DNA of 64,000 nt from positions 1-64,000 of the forward strand of contig NZ_JACEGD010000029.1 in assembly GCF_016031635.1 (NCBI RefSeq), read 5' to 3'. The DNA comes from Bradyrhizobium diversitatis (GTDB taxonomy: Bacteria; Pseudomonadota; Alphaproteobacteria; Rhizobiales; Xanthobacteraceae). Below the pieces are notes generated by a model. That model searched no databases, had not been told where the DNA came from, and was given only the letters and a program-made list of their open reading frames with translations. Within the stretch, counting starts at the first letter, position 1. Each line of letters starts with the position of its first letter. A program made the translations under genes and the position numbers. Shown here piece by piece: positions 27,079 to 47,293 of this stretch.

Positions 27079-27695
27079 TTGAAGCGCGCCTCCAGCGCAT
27101 CGATGGCGGCCTTGGTCAGAACGAGCTTCTGACGGCGCAGGATGTCATAGACATTGATGCCCTGGATCGGCAGCACGTCCATGTTCGGAATGTTGCGGGC
27201 CGCAGCGGCAAAACCGTTGTTGAGCTCGGCGCCGTCGATGATCAGCGCGTTGGTGAGCCCGAGGCCCGAGAAGTGACCGAGCAGCGCCTTGGTCTTCGCG
27301 GCTTCCAGCGCGGCCTTCTCGATCACGACGAGATCGCCGTCCTTGGCCTTGGCCGAGAGCGCATGCTTCAGAGCGAGCGCGCGGACCTTCTTCGGCAGGT
27401 CGGTGGCGTGCGAACGCACCACCGGACCGAAGGCACGGCCGCCGCCGCGGAACTGCGGCACGCGGGCCGAGCCGTGACGAGCACCGCCGGTGCCCTTCTG
27501 CTTGTACATCTTCTTGCCGGTGCGCCAGATCTCGGCGCGACCCTTGGCCTTGTGCGTGCCGGCCTGGCGCTTGTTGAGCTGCCACTGCACGCAGCGCGCG
27601 ATGATGTCCTCGCGCGGCTCGAGACCGAAAATGGCGTCGGAGAGCTGGACCGAGCCGGCTTCCTTACCTTCGAGGGTGGTGACCTTCAATTCCAT
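27075..27695 (-). CDS. rplD: 50S ribosomal protein uL4
   Basis: 206 residues from ATG 27695 (MELKVTTLEGKEAGSVQLSD), one base after the rplC stop. Upstream in-frame codons overlap rplC and are excluded. The tunnel loop KMYKQKGTGGARHGSARVPQ and FRGGGRAFGP are clear. In E. coli L4 also represses the S10 operon; no matching leader was recognised here. Confidence 0.99.
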   Translation of the reverse strand: MELKVTTLEGKEAGSVQLSDAIFGLEPREDIIARCVQWQLNKRQAGTHKAKGRAEIWRTGKKMYKQKGTGGARHGSARVPQFRGGGRAFGPVVRSHATDLPKKVRALALKHALSAKAKDGDLVVIEKAALEAAKTKALLGHFSGLGLTNALIIDGAELNNGFAAAARNIPNMDVLPIQGINVYDILRRQKLVLTKAAIDALEARFK

Positions 27696-27696
27696 C

Positions 27697-28410
27697 TCAC
27701 GCCTCCTGCGCAGCCGGAGCGGCTTCCGCGTCGCCAGCAACCTTGAACTTGCCGGGCTTCGGAGCTTCCTTCGGCAGCGGCTTCTTGACGGCGTCGCGCA
27801 CGCGGATCCAACCGCCCTTGGAGCCGGGAACGGCGCCTTCGACGAGGATCAGGCCGCGCTCGACATCGGTCTGGACGACGCGAAGGTTGAGCGTGGTGAT
27901 GCGGTCGACACCCATGTGGCCGGGCATCTTCTTGTTCTTCCAGGTCTTGCCGGGGTCCTGACGGCCACCGGTCGAACCGATCGAGCGGTGCGAGATCGAC
28001 ACACCGTGCGTGGCGCGCAGACCGCCGAAGTTCCAGCGCTTCATGCCGCCGGCGAAGCCCTTACCGACCGAGGTGCCGGTGACGTCGACGAACTGACCGA
28101 CGACGAAGTGATCCGCCTGGATCTCGGCGCCGACCGGGATCATCGCATCCGCGCTGACCCGGAATTCCTCGACCCGGCGCTTCGGCTCGACCTTGGCGAC
28201 CGCGAACTGGCCGCGCTCCGCCTTCGGCATGTAAACGGTCTTGCGGCTGCCAGAACCAAGCTGGAGCGCGACGTAACCGTTCTTCTCTTCGGTACGGTGA
28301 CCTACGACCTGGCAATTGCCGAGCTTCAGCACGGTCACGGGGATATGTTCGCCGGCCTCCGTGAAGACCCGCGTCATCCCGACCTTTTGTGCGATCACTC
28401 CGGAGCGCAT
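27697..28410 (-). CDS. rplC: 50S ribosomal protein uL3
   Basis: 237 residues starting MRSGVIAQKVGMTRVFTEAG, with the signature GFAGGMKRWNFGGLRATHGV and SIGSTGGRQDPGKTWKNKKM, including the Gln that is methylated in E. coli. The C-terminus has an extra Ala/Glu/Pro tail (DAEAAPAAQEA). It lies 98 bases after rpsJ. Confidence 0.99.
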   Translation of the reverse strand: MRSGVIAQKVGMTRVFTEAGEHIPVTVLKLGNCQVVGHRTEEKNGYVALQLGSGSRKTVYMPKAERGQFAVAKVEPKRRVEEFRVSADAMIPVGAEIQADHFVVGQFVDVTGTSVGKGFAGGMKRWNFGGLRATHGVSISHRSIGSTGGRQDPGKTWKNKKMPGHMGVDRITTLNLRVVQTDVERGLILVEGAVPGSKGGWIRVRDAVKKPLPKEAPKPGKFKVAGDAEAAPAAQEA

Positions 28411-28508
28411 CGGCTTGCTTCCTGTTCTTTCTGTCCTTGCGGACTAGCTAATCTTCGTAGTGAGCAAGTCCCGGTCCGAGAACCGGTGCCCACTCCTCGG
28501 GGTCTTGC

Positions 28509-28817
28509 TCAGAGCTTGATCTCGACGTCGACACCGGCGGCTAGGTCGAGCTTCATCAAAGCATCGACGGTCTGCGGGGTCGGATCGACGATGTCGAGCA
28601 GGCGCTTGTGGGTGCGCATCTCGAACTGTTCGCGGCTCTTCTTGTCCACGTGGGGCGAACGGTTGACGGTGAACTTCTCGATGCGCGTGGGCAGCGGAAT
28701 GGGTCCGCGGACCTGCGCGCCGGTGCGCTTCGCCGTGTTCACGATCTCACGGGTCGACGTATCGAGGATACGATGGTCGAACGCCTTGAGACGGATACGA
28801 ATGTTTTGGCCGTTCAT
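28509..28817 (-). CDS. rpsJ: 30S ribosomal protein uS10 (NusE)
   Basis: 102 residues, [20 protein letters not shown] and [21 protein letters not shown]10 also works as NusE, pairing with NusB on boxA and with NusG to link transcription and translation. It follows tuf here, joining the str and S10 operons. The 83-base spacer to tuf is almost wholly a family-1 hairpin. Confidence 0.99.
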
Positions 28818-28830
28818 TGCCGTGCTTTCT

Positions 28831-28900
28831 CTAGTGAGTGGCGAGTAGCGAGTAGCGAATAGAATCCCCTATTCGCCACTCACCATTCCCTATTCGCTTG
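28831..28900. repeat. long imperfect hairpin repeat (family 1, copy C)
   Basis: Arms of about 32 bases (left from 28831, right ending 28900) are made of units such as GAGTGGCGAGTAGCGAATAG, with a loop of about six bases. The right arm abuts the tuf stop codon, just as copy A abuts the rpoA stop. Confidence 0.8.
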
Positions 28901-30091
<1,191 letters not shown>

Positions 30092-30131
30092 TTGACTCTC
30101 CGTTCAATCGTCAGCTTGAGACCGACGACAA

Positions 30132-32204
<2,073 letters not shown>

Positions 32205-32237
32205 GGGTCGTTCCTTGCGAGTCCGAGTGTGGCGCCG

Positions 32238-32708
32238 TTACCAGCGATAGTGCGAGAAGGCGCGGTTGGCTTCCGCCATGCGGTGCACGTCTTCGCGCTT
32301 CTTGACGGCGTTCCCGCGGTTGTTCGATGCGTCCAGGAGCTCCGCCGAGAGCCGCTCGGTCATCGTCTTCTCGTTGCGCTCGCGCGCAGCCGCGATCAGC
32401 CAGCGGATGCCCAAGGCCTGACGGCGGGTCGAACGAACCTCGACCGGAACCTGGTAGGTCGCGCCGCCGACGCGGCGGGAGCGCACTTCGATGGTCGGCA
32501 TGACATTCTCGAGCGCCTGCTCGAACACGCCGAGCGGGTTCTGCTTGGTCTTGCTTTCGATGATGCCGAACGCACCGTAGACGATACCTTCGGCGACCGA
32601 CTTCTTGCCGGCGTACATCACCGAGTTCATGAACTTCGTGACGATGATGTTCCCGAACTTCGGATCGGGAAGGACTTCACGCTTTTCAGCAGAATGGCGA
32701 CGAGACAT
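32238..32708 (-). CDS. rpsG: 30S ribosomal protein uS7
   Basis: 156 residues: MSRRHSAEKREVLPDPKFGN, NVMPTIEVRSRRVGGATYQV and the C-terminal HRMAEANRAFSHYRW. S7 nucleates the 30S head and in E. coli represses the str operon by binding the rpsL-rpsG spacer. Here that spacer is only 15 bases, so regulation of the E. coli type is unlikely at the same place. Confidence 0.99.
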   Translation of the reverse strand: MSRRHSAEKREVLPDPKFGNIIVTKFMNSVMYAGKKSVAEGIVYGAFGIIESKTKQNPLGVFEQALENVMPTIEVRSRRVGGATYQVPVEVRSTRRQALGIRWLIAAARERNEKTMTERLSAELLDASNNRGNAVKKREDVHRMAEANRAFSHYRW

Positions 32709-32723
32709 GGACCTGGTTCCCGC

Positions 32724-33095
32724 TTACTTCGGACGCTTGGCGCCGTACTTCGAACGACGCTGCTTACGGTTCTTGACGCCCTGGGTATCCAGAACGCCGC
32801 GGAGGATGTGGTAGCGCACGCCCGGCAAGTCCTTGACGCGGCCGCCACGGATCATGACTACCGAGTGCTCCTGGAGGTTATGGCCCTCACCGGGGATGTA
32901 GCCGATCACCTCGAAGCCGTTGGTCAGGCGCACCTTGGCGACCTTACGAAGCGCCGAGTTCGGCTTCTTCGGGGTCGTGGTGTAGACGCGGGTGCAAACA
33001 CCACGCTTCTGCGGCGACTGCTGCAGCGCCGGCACCTTCTTGCGCGACTTCTGCACTTCACGCGGTTGAGCGATCAGCTGGTTGATCGTCGGCAT
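32724..33095 (-). CDS. rpsL: 30S ribosomal protein uS12
   Basis: 123 residues from ATG 33095 (MPTINQLIAQPREVQKSRKK). The frame stays open 82 codons upstream, but those have no S12 similarity and lie in the leader. PKKPNSALRKVAKVRLTNG includes the lysine (E. coli K42 region) and GYIPGEGHNLQEHSVVMIRG the second site where streptomycin-resistance mutations arise; both look wild type. It is first in the array, with a long leader upstream. Confidence 0.98.
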   Translation of the reverse strand: MPTINQLIAQPREVQKSRKKVPALQQSPQKRGVCTRVYTTTPKKPNSALRKVAKVRLTNGFEVIGYIPGEGHNLQEHSVVMIRGGRVKDLPGVRYHILRGVLDTQGVKNRKQRRSKYGAKRPK

Positions 33096-33537
33096 CCTGG
33101 CCTTACCCTTTGTTCTGCCGCGGCCCCTTCCGGGCCCGCTGTCTTGCCGCGGCCCGTCGCCGGAACCGCAAATTCTTTCGAGCCACCCGCCCGACAAGGC
33201 CGCCTCATGCGAACAATCCGCACAAAGCGAAATTGCGCCAACCGCTCCATCACCGAGCGGAAAGCGCTTCGACGCCACAGAGGACCGCAGTATCGAGGCC
33301 GCTCGGCGTAAAGCCGCGGCCCGTGCACCGAGGTCATGCATCCGAATTCGATCTCAAGAGAACGTGCTCAAGAGAACTAAAATCGCACTGGCATTGCCTA
33401 GCTATGATCGACAGCGTTTGAGCGGCATTCGTCGAGGTTGGTGCCCGCCTTGAGCGATCCCTCGTGGAACTGGTCCTTTGGGATCAACGGGTGGCCCGTT
33501 CCGACGCTGGCGATGCTCACCGCCTGTCGTTAAGTGA
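33096..33537 (-). other. long 5' leader of the str-S10-spc-alpha array
   Basis: About 440 bases lie between the candidate promoter (33545-33571) and the rpsL ATG. They contain an 11-base direct repeat, CTCAAGAGAAC on the plus strand, at 33353-33363 and 33367-33377 (14-base period). I see no confident coding sequence; an in-frame extension of rpsL exists but looks non-coding. A downstream second promoter is possible but I could not pick one. Confidence 0.5.
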
Positions 33538-33544
33538 GGCGCTT

Positions 33545-33571
33545 TCTATAGGCGAGAATCGGTCCAGTCAA
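33545..33571 (-). promoter_or_regulatory. candidate sigma-70 promoter of the str operon, flanked by inverted repeats
   Basis: On the minus strand TTGACT (33566-33571), a 15-base spacer, then TATAGA (33545-33550). Nine-base inverted repeats GCGCTTTCT (33539-33547) and AGAAAGCGC (33587-33595) bracket it. The spacer is shorter than the ideal 17, so confidence is moderate. Confidence 0.5.
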
Positions 33572-33600
33572 GGCGAAACGACAGTCAGAAAGCGCTTCCT

Positions 33601-33946
33601 GCGCCTGCAGAAATAGCTTCTTCGGTGCCCTCGCCACGCCAGCCCGTTCGTTGAACGAAAGGCCCGCTCCGTCAACTCCGACGACATTATGCCCGGATTA
33701 AATATACTTTTATTACCAAACCGAAGCTCTTTTCCCGGCTTATGAACGAATCCGCCTTCTGCGGCGGAGATCCAGGGCAATCGCCTGCCGTGACACCCGG
33801 TCGCGCCAGCGATCTCCGGGCAGCGTGGATCGATCGGCGGGAGTTGCTGCGGCCAACCTAAGGAAACCAAGAATCAGCGGCTCCGCTCCGGCCGAACGAT
33901 TTGCATCCGGGAATCACCGAGCCGGAGCCGCGGTGCCCGGCCACGG
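33601..33946. other. non-coding spacer between the ABC exporter and the str promoter
   Basis: About 345 bases with no gene I can support. An AT-rich patch (around 33697-33720) and a 9-base inverted pair GCGGCTCCG/CGGAGCCGC near 33877-33932, just past the ABC stop, are the only structures noted. A 100-codon open frame here has no family features. Confidence 0.4.
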
Positions 33947-35947
33947 TCACTCCTCTTCGTCTTCGTCTTCGTCGTCGTCGTCGTTTCTGTCGTCGTGAGC
34001 CGGCGCGCCATGCGGCTGGTGGATCTGGTCGTTCCACAGCTTGCGATAGGTGCCGTTCTTGGCGAGCAATTCGGCATGGGAGCCGCGCTCGATCGCCCTG
34101 CCCCCTGAAATCACGATGATCTCGTCCATCTCGACCACCGAGGTCAGACGGTGAGTCGACCAGATCATGGTGCGGCCCTTGGCGATCTTGAGCAGCGTGC
34201 GGTTGATCGCGGCCTCCGTGGTCTGGTCGAGCGCCGAGGTGGCTTCGTCCAGCAGCAGTACGGACGGATTGCGGATGATTGCGCGTGCGATTGCGATGCG
34301 CTGGCGCTGGCCGCCAGACAGCGTGTCCCCGCGCTCGCCGACCGGCGTGTCGTATCGCTGCGGCAGGCTCATGATGTAGCGGTGGATCTCGGCCTTCTTG
34401 GCGGCGTCCTCCACCTCCGCGTCGGTCGCCCCCTCCTTGCCGAGCCGGATGTTCTCGCGGATCGACATGTTGAACAGCATGTTCTCCTGGAACACCACCG
34501 CCATGCTCCGGCGCAGCGAATCCAGCGTCACCTTGCGAACGTCGACGCCGTCGATGGTGACGCGGCCTTCGTCTGGCACGTAGAGCCGCAGGATCAGGTT
34601 GAGCAGCGTGCTCTTGCCGGAGCCGCTCGGACCGACGATCGCGATGCGCTTGCCGGCATTGAGCTTGAGGCTGAGATTGTCCAGCACCGGCGTCTGACTG
34701 CCCTCGTACCGGAAGGTGACGTGATCGAAAGTGATGTCGTTGGTGATACGCGGCAGATCGGGCGCGCCGGGACGATCGGCGCTCCGGGTCGGCTCATCGA
34801 GCAGTTCCTGGATGTGGCGGATCGCGGCGGCCGACGAGATCGACACCGGGATGAAATGCATCACATGAGCGATGTTGTAGGAAACCTCCCAGAACGCGCT
34901 CTCGAAGGTGACGAAGGTGCCGATGGTGATCTGGCCCTTGGTCGCGAGATACGCGCCGATCGCGAGCACCACGAGGTGCAGGAGGAGCACCGAGATGGTG
35001 ACCGTCCGCTCCACCATGGTCGAGAGGAACGCGGCCGAGGCGATCTTGTTTCGGGTCTCGTCGTTGCGCAAGGCGAAGAAGCCGAACATCTTGCGTTGCA
35101 GGCTGAACGCCTTGATCACAGCCTGGGCGGCCACGTTTTCCTGCACCATGCCGAGCAGCGCCGACTCGTTGAGCTTCTGCTCGTAGTTGGCCTGCACCGC
35201 CTTGGACGTCAGGATCCGCGGGCCGATCAGCGTGATCGGAAACACCAGCAGCGCGACGACGGCGAGCTGCCAGTTCAGGAACAGCATCAGGATGATGCCG
35301 GCCACCAGTTCCAGGAACGGCAGCGCGGCACTGTTGGCAAAGGTCTTGACCGAGCCTTCGAAGGCCGAGAGGTCGACCGAGAAGCGCGACAGGATCTCGC
35401 CGCGCCTGGTGCGGCCGAAATAAGCCGCCGGCAGGTCCTGGACGTGCTCGAACAGGCGCTTGCGGACGTCGGAGATGATGCAGGCGGCGAGCCGCGCATC
35501 CCAGCGCTCGTACCAGACGGCAACGATCGAGGTGAAGATGCCGGCGACCGCAAGCACGCCCAGGATCTTGTACAGCGCCTGGAAATCCTCCTCGCCGAGC
35601 GCTTCGTCGATCAGGAACTTGAGACTTAGCGGCATGATGACGTTGAACAGCGTCTCCACGAAGACGCCGAACGCCACGAATGACAGCATCCGCTTGTAGT
35701 TCGTCAGATAGGGCCTGACGAACCCGACGATGGTCGCGAGCGCGCCGGCGGCTTCGCTTGCGGTGAAGACGACGAGATCCTCGTCCTCATCGTCCTCGTC
35801 GCGCTCCAGCTCGTCGTCCCCCTCGTCTTCACCGTCCTCGTCGTCTTCGAGGTCCGGCTTGACAGCGGAGGCGAGCTTGTCGTCGAGCTCGGCCGCCTCT
35901 TCCGCGGCGAGCTTCTGTTTGTCGGGCGAGGGAGGCTTAGACGCCAT
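33947..35947 (-). CDS. ABC exporter (fused permease-ATPase) with strongly acidic N- and C-termini
   Basis: 666 residues from ATG 35947 (MASKPPSPDK). Residues ~31-58 are an Asp/Glu stretch. A six-helix type I exporter domain follows, and then an ATPase with Walker A GPSGSGKST (~439-447), signature LSGGQ (~543-547), Walker B VLLLDEAT and the switch His in STHR. The protein ends in a run of Asp/Glu. It is a half-transporter that should homodimerise; substrate unknown (lipid, drug or polysaccharide exporters share this layout). The 3' end is a GA(C/G) trinucleotide tract. It lies between the str promoter region and the fusion oxidoreductase. Confidence 0.92.
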   Translation of the reverse strand: MASKPPSPDKQKLAAEEAAELDDKLASAVKPDLEDDEDGEDEGDDELERDEDDEDEDLVVFTASEAAGALATIVGFVRPYLTNYKRMLSFVAFGVFVETLFNVIMPLSLKFLIDEALGEEDFQALYKILGVLAVAGIFTSIVAVWYERWDARLAACIISDVRKRLFEHVQDLPAAYFGRTRRGEILSRFSVDLSAFEGSVKTFANSAALPFLELVAGIILMLFLNWQLAVVALLVFPITLIGPRILTSKAVQANYEQKLNESALLGMVQENVAAQAVIKAFSLQRKMFGFFALRNDETRNKIASAAFLSTMVERTVTISVLLLHLVVLAIGAYLATKGQITIGTFVTFESAFWEVSYNIAHVMHFIPVSISSAAAIRHIQELLDEPTRSADRPGAPDLPRITNDITFDHVTFRYEGSQTPVLDNLSLKLNAGKRIAIVGPSGSGKSTLLNLILRLYVPDEGRVTIDGVDVRKVTLDSLRRSMAVVFQENMLFNMSIRENIRLGKEGATDAEVEDAAKKAEIHRYIMSLPQRYDTPVGERGDTLSGGQRQRIAIARAIIRNPSVLLLDEATSALDQTTEAAINRTLLKIAKGRTMIWSTHRLTSVVEMDEIIVISGGRAIERGSHAELLAKNGTYRKLWNDQIHQPHGAPAHDDRNDDDDEDEDEEE

Positions 35948-36078
35948 GAAACCAACCGATGCTGACGGCCGGCATGACCGCAGAGAATGCAGGAATAGCG
36001 GCAACCGCTATTGCACCGATTCTATGCGATCAGGATGAATTCGGCAAAACAATTGGCCAATCGAGCCGCGTCCCGCGG

Positions 36079-38133
36079 CTAGTCCTCGTCCTCGACCCTG
36101 TCGAAGAAGGAATAACGCAAACTGTCGGCGTCGGCGTACCACTGCCCCGGCCCCTTGTTGGCGGCGAGCGTCGCCTCCCAGAGCGCATCAGTGCAATCCT
36201 TGCGGTGCATCGACAGGTCGAAGCCATTGCCGAAGAACAGTTCGGACCACTCCCACCAGGTGCCGAGCTTCTTAACTCCGCGCAGCAGGTCGTAGCGGTC
36301 GATCAGCGCCGGCGCCATGTCCGAGGTGATCGAGCCGAACACGAGGCCGGTCTTGACGACGCGGTTGAGCTCGCGGATCGCACGGGCCACCTGCTTCGGG
36401 GAAACGTGGCAGAGGCTGGTCTCGAACACGAAGTCGAACGTGCCGTCCTTGAACGGCATGTCGGTGATCGAGCCGAGCTTGTTGTACTTCTTCAGCGCTT
36501 TCGGCGTCTTGGCGTGGATGGCGCGGTTGTTCTCGATTCCCCACGCATCGATGCCGCGATCGCGCAACGCGCCGACCAGTTCGCCGCTGGCGGCCCCCGC
36601 GACCAGCAGCTTGGCGCCCGTTGCCTTGCCCCAGACGATCCCGATCAGCCTGCTGAGGTAATCGGGGTCGGTGAAGTGCTGCCACGCCTCGTGGTAGGGA
36701 CCGAGGCCGCGATAATTCTCGAAATAGTCGCGGTCGATCTTGTCCGACAGCGGCTTGTCGTCTTGTGCGCGCTCGCGGCGCAGGCGCATCATCTCGGTCA
36801 GGATGATGTCGGTCGCCGCATCCGAAGAATCGAGCAGGCCATTCAGCGTCGAGTCGAACAGATAGTCGCCGACAACCACGATGCCGGGATGCTCCTTCGG
36901 CTCGGGCCGGTGGTTGGTCATCACGTCGCGCACGGGCAGACCGCCGGGAATCGCGTTCACCGACGACAGCCAGCGGTGGATCTTGCCTTCCATGAAATGC
37001 GAACGCGCATCGCCGAGAGAAGCCGGCAGCGATTTCAGGGCGGCATCGATCAGTTCCTGGTCCGACAGATTGGCGAAAGCCAGCGCGTCGGAGCCCGGAA
37101 TGAGCCAGTTCAGAACGCCATGCTTGCCGACGTCGTGGCGTGCGCCCTCGTTGTAGACGCAGCAGCCGCCGAAAGCCTCCGACATGAACCAGGCGCCCGG
37201 AATCTTCTCGCCCCAGAACGGCTCGTCGAACAGGATCGAGACGCGCAGATAGTGCGCGGGGCGATCGAAATAGGCGACGTGCTTGACCATCGACTTGCGC
37301 AGCTGCTCGCCCTCCCAGCTGAGGGTGGCGAGCCAGGAATGCGGCAGGCAGACCAGGACGAGATCGAAGTCGCGAGTCTCCGGTCCCTTGCCGTTCATCA
37401 TCTTGAGCTGATAGCGGCCGGTCGGCGCCTTGCCGACGGTGAGCACGCGGTGATTGAGCTGGATGTCGGCATTGACCTCCGACTGCAGGCATTCGATCAG
37501 CTGCTCGTTGCCGTTCTGGATGGAATAGAGGCCGATATAGCCCTCGACGTCCATCAGATAGTTCTTGAGCGCGTTGAGACCGTTGGTGCTGTGGCTCTCG
37601 GTCGCGATGTCGGAGCGCGCCATCACCTTGAAGAAGCGCTTTGCCGTCTCGTCCTCGACCTCCTCGTCGAGCACCTGCTCGGCGGTCTTGTAGGCCCAGG
37701 GATTCTCGTTGTCGTGCGCGCCGACACCCTCGTAATATTCGACCGGCGACAACATCTCGGTGCAGCGCTCGCGGAATGCCTCGATCGCGGCCGCGGTCTT
37801 GGCACCGTATTTGCGGCGCATGCCGGGCACGTCATTGAGGAGCTCGCCGCCGAAATGGACCTGCTCGGCGTCCATCGGAATGGTCTGGAGGCCGAAATGC
37901 TGGATCAGCTCGCGCAGCGGGTCCGGCCCCGTCATCGAGTAGTCGTAGATTTCGGCAACGCCGGCCTCGTACATCGCGGGCGCCGAATCGAATTTGCGCG
38001 TGACGATCTTGCCGCCCAGCCGGTCGGAGGCCTCGTAGATGGTGACGCGGCAGAGATCGCCGAGCTTACGCTTCAGATACCAGGCGCTCATCAGCCCGCC
38101 GGGGCCGCCGCCTACGATTGCGAGATCAAGCAT
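36079..38133 (-). CDS. flavin amine-oxidase-like oxidoreductase fused to a SAM methyltransferase
   Basis: 684 residues from ATG 38133 (MLDLAIVGGGPGGLMSAWYL). The N-terminal ~490 residues are an FAD/NAD(P)-binding amine-oxidase-like fold: GGGPGG at 8-13, EASDRLGGKI, and a C-terminal FAD segment GIVVVGDYLFDSTLNGLLDS. From ~504 to the end is a class I methyltransferase: LLVAGAASGELV (509-520), then DMPFKDGTFDFVFETSLCHV and the later fold. One uninterrupted frame joins them. Desaturase/oxidase enzymes with a methyltransferase partner occur in secondary and lipid metabolism, but I do not recognise this pairing. It is isolated between rpoC and the ABC exporter, with a stem (36064-36080) over its stop codon. 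Confidence 0.85.
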   Translation of the reverse strand: MLDLAIVGGGPGGLMSAWYLKRKLGDLCRVTIYEASDRLGGKIVTRKFDSAPAMYEAGVAEIYDYSMTGPDPLRELIQHFGLQTIPMDAEQVHFGGELLNDVPGMRRKYGAKTAAAIEAFRERCTEMLSPVEYYEGVGAHDNENPWAYKTAEQVLDEEVEDETAKRFFKVMARSDIATESHSTNGLNALKNYLMDVEGYIGLYSIQNGNEQLIECLQSEVNADIQLNHRVLTVGKAPTGRYQLKMMNGKGPETRDFDLVLVCLPHSWLATLSWEGEQLRKSMVKHVAYFDRPAHYLRVSILFDEPFWGEKIPGAWFMSEAFGGCCVYNEGARHDVGKHGVLNWLIPGSDALAFANLSDQELIDAALKSLPASLGDARSHFMEGKIHRWLSSVNAIPGGLPVRDVMTNHRPEPKEHPGIVVVGDYLFDSTLNGLLDSSDAATDIILTEMMRLRRERAQDDKPLSDKIDRDYFENYRGLGPYHEAWQHFTDPDYLSRLIGIVWGKATGAKLLVAGAASGELVGALRDRGIDAWGIENNRAIHAKTPKALKKYNKLGSITDMPFKDGTFDFVFETSLCHVSPKQVARAIRELNRVVKTGLVFGSITSDMAPALIDRYDLLRGVKKLGTWWEWSELFFGNGFDLSMHRKDCTDALWEATLAANKGPGQWYADADSLRYSFFDRVEDED

Positions 38134-38268
38134 GTGAGTTCCGTGGTCCTCCGGCGCTCCCCCCATCACGGGACCACCGGTCTAAGCTCTCCTAGCAGAA
38201 GCGCTTTTACGGCTGAAGGAAAGATGAACAAAGGCTGATCCTGCATCCCAGCAAGCAAAGAAAGCAGC

Positions 38269-38295
38269 AAAAAGGCCGGCAAAAGCCGGCCTTTT
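38269..38295 (-). terminator. intrinsic terminator after rpoC
   Basis: Perfect 10-base arms AAAGGCCGGC (38271-38280) and GCCGGCCTTT (38285-38294) with a 4-base loop are followed on the minus strand by a T-run. It lies about 32 bases past the rpoC stop and ends the secE-rpoC array. Confidence 0.92.
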
Positions 38296-38326
38296 CATTG
38301 TCCTCGGTATTCCTACGGATGAACCA

Positions 38327-42523
<4,197 letters not shown>

Positions 42524-42580
42524 CGTCTTCTCCTCGCGTGCCGGTCGCCTCCGGCCGCAAATTCGAAAATCATTCAACGA

Positions 42581-42640
42581 GGCGCCCTGCCCTCAAGGCC
42601 TCGGGAAGGGCGCCGATGCCCGGCCGCGAAGGCCGGGCAT
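42581..42640. repeat. two adjacent hairpins in the rpoB-rpoC spacer
   Basis: First GGCGCCCT (42581-42588) with AGGGCGCC (42607-42614); second perfect 10-base arms ATGCCCGGCC (42616-42625) and GGCCGGGCAT (42631-42640) with a 5-base loop. They occupy most of the spacer. Confidence 0.7.
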
Positions 42641-42651
42641 GAAAGGTCGAA

Positions 42652-46776
<4,125 letters not shown>

Positions 46777-47293
46777 CGTGGCCTCTCATTTTCGTCGCCC
46801 GCTCTGGGCGCGCCGTCCGGAACGCGGCTGCCACCGCTCTCCGGGTTGAATTTTCGAACCCGCCTTGGGGGCCAGAGACGCAGCTTCAGGCTTGAATGTC
46901 CTGAATCTGTTCTTCAGACCTTCAAAACGCAAAACGACGCGCGGGGCGCAAGAGCGCACCCGCCCGTCACAACGATCGTCTTCACGGACTGCAAAAGCCC
47001 GAAATAGCCTGCTCTCCCAACGGCTTACAGGGAAATCCGGCATCCCCGCCCACCGCGCTTTCGTGCTGCCGACCCGATATGGGGCGACAATAGTGCAGAT
47101 TCGAGAGGTAAACCCTCAAATCCCCACACTTTTTCGTGTTCGGCCTGCGTCGGGACGTTCCGTCGCACGCCTTTTGCATCTGGCGCCGGTCCTTCCGATC
47201 GTCATGGCCGGGCTTGACCCGGCCATCCACGATCTTGGGACGAGATCCCGGGTCTCGCTTCGCGAGCCCGGGATTTCGCCGAAGCAACTTGCG
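46777..47293. other. rplL-rpoB spacer with two palindromic repeats
   Basis: A 517-base non-coding gap. It contains ATGGCCGGG (47204-47212) with CCCGGCCAT (47218-47226), and arms 47245-47258 and 47262-47274 around CCCGGG with a one-base bulge. The second hairpin begins 20 bases after the rplL stop, placed to partly stop transcription before rpoB. Both are of types I recall as common in Bradyrhizobium intergenic DNA. Confidence 0.6.

Noticed and set aside
33568..33870. 100-codon minus frame upstream of the str promoter
   Set aside because: Arg/Cys/Trp-biased with no family features; overlaps the promoter element.
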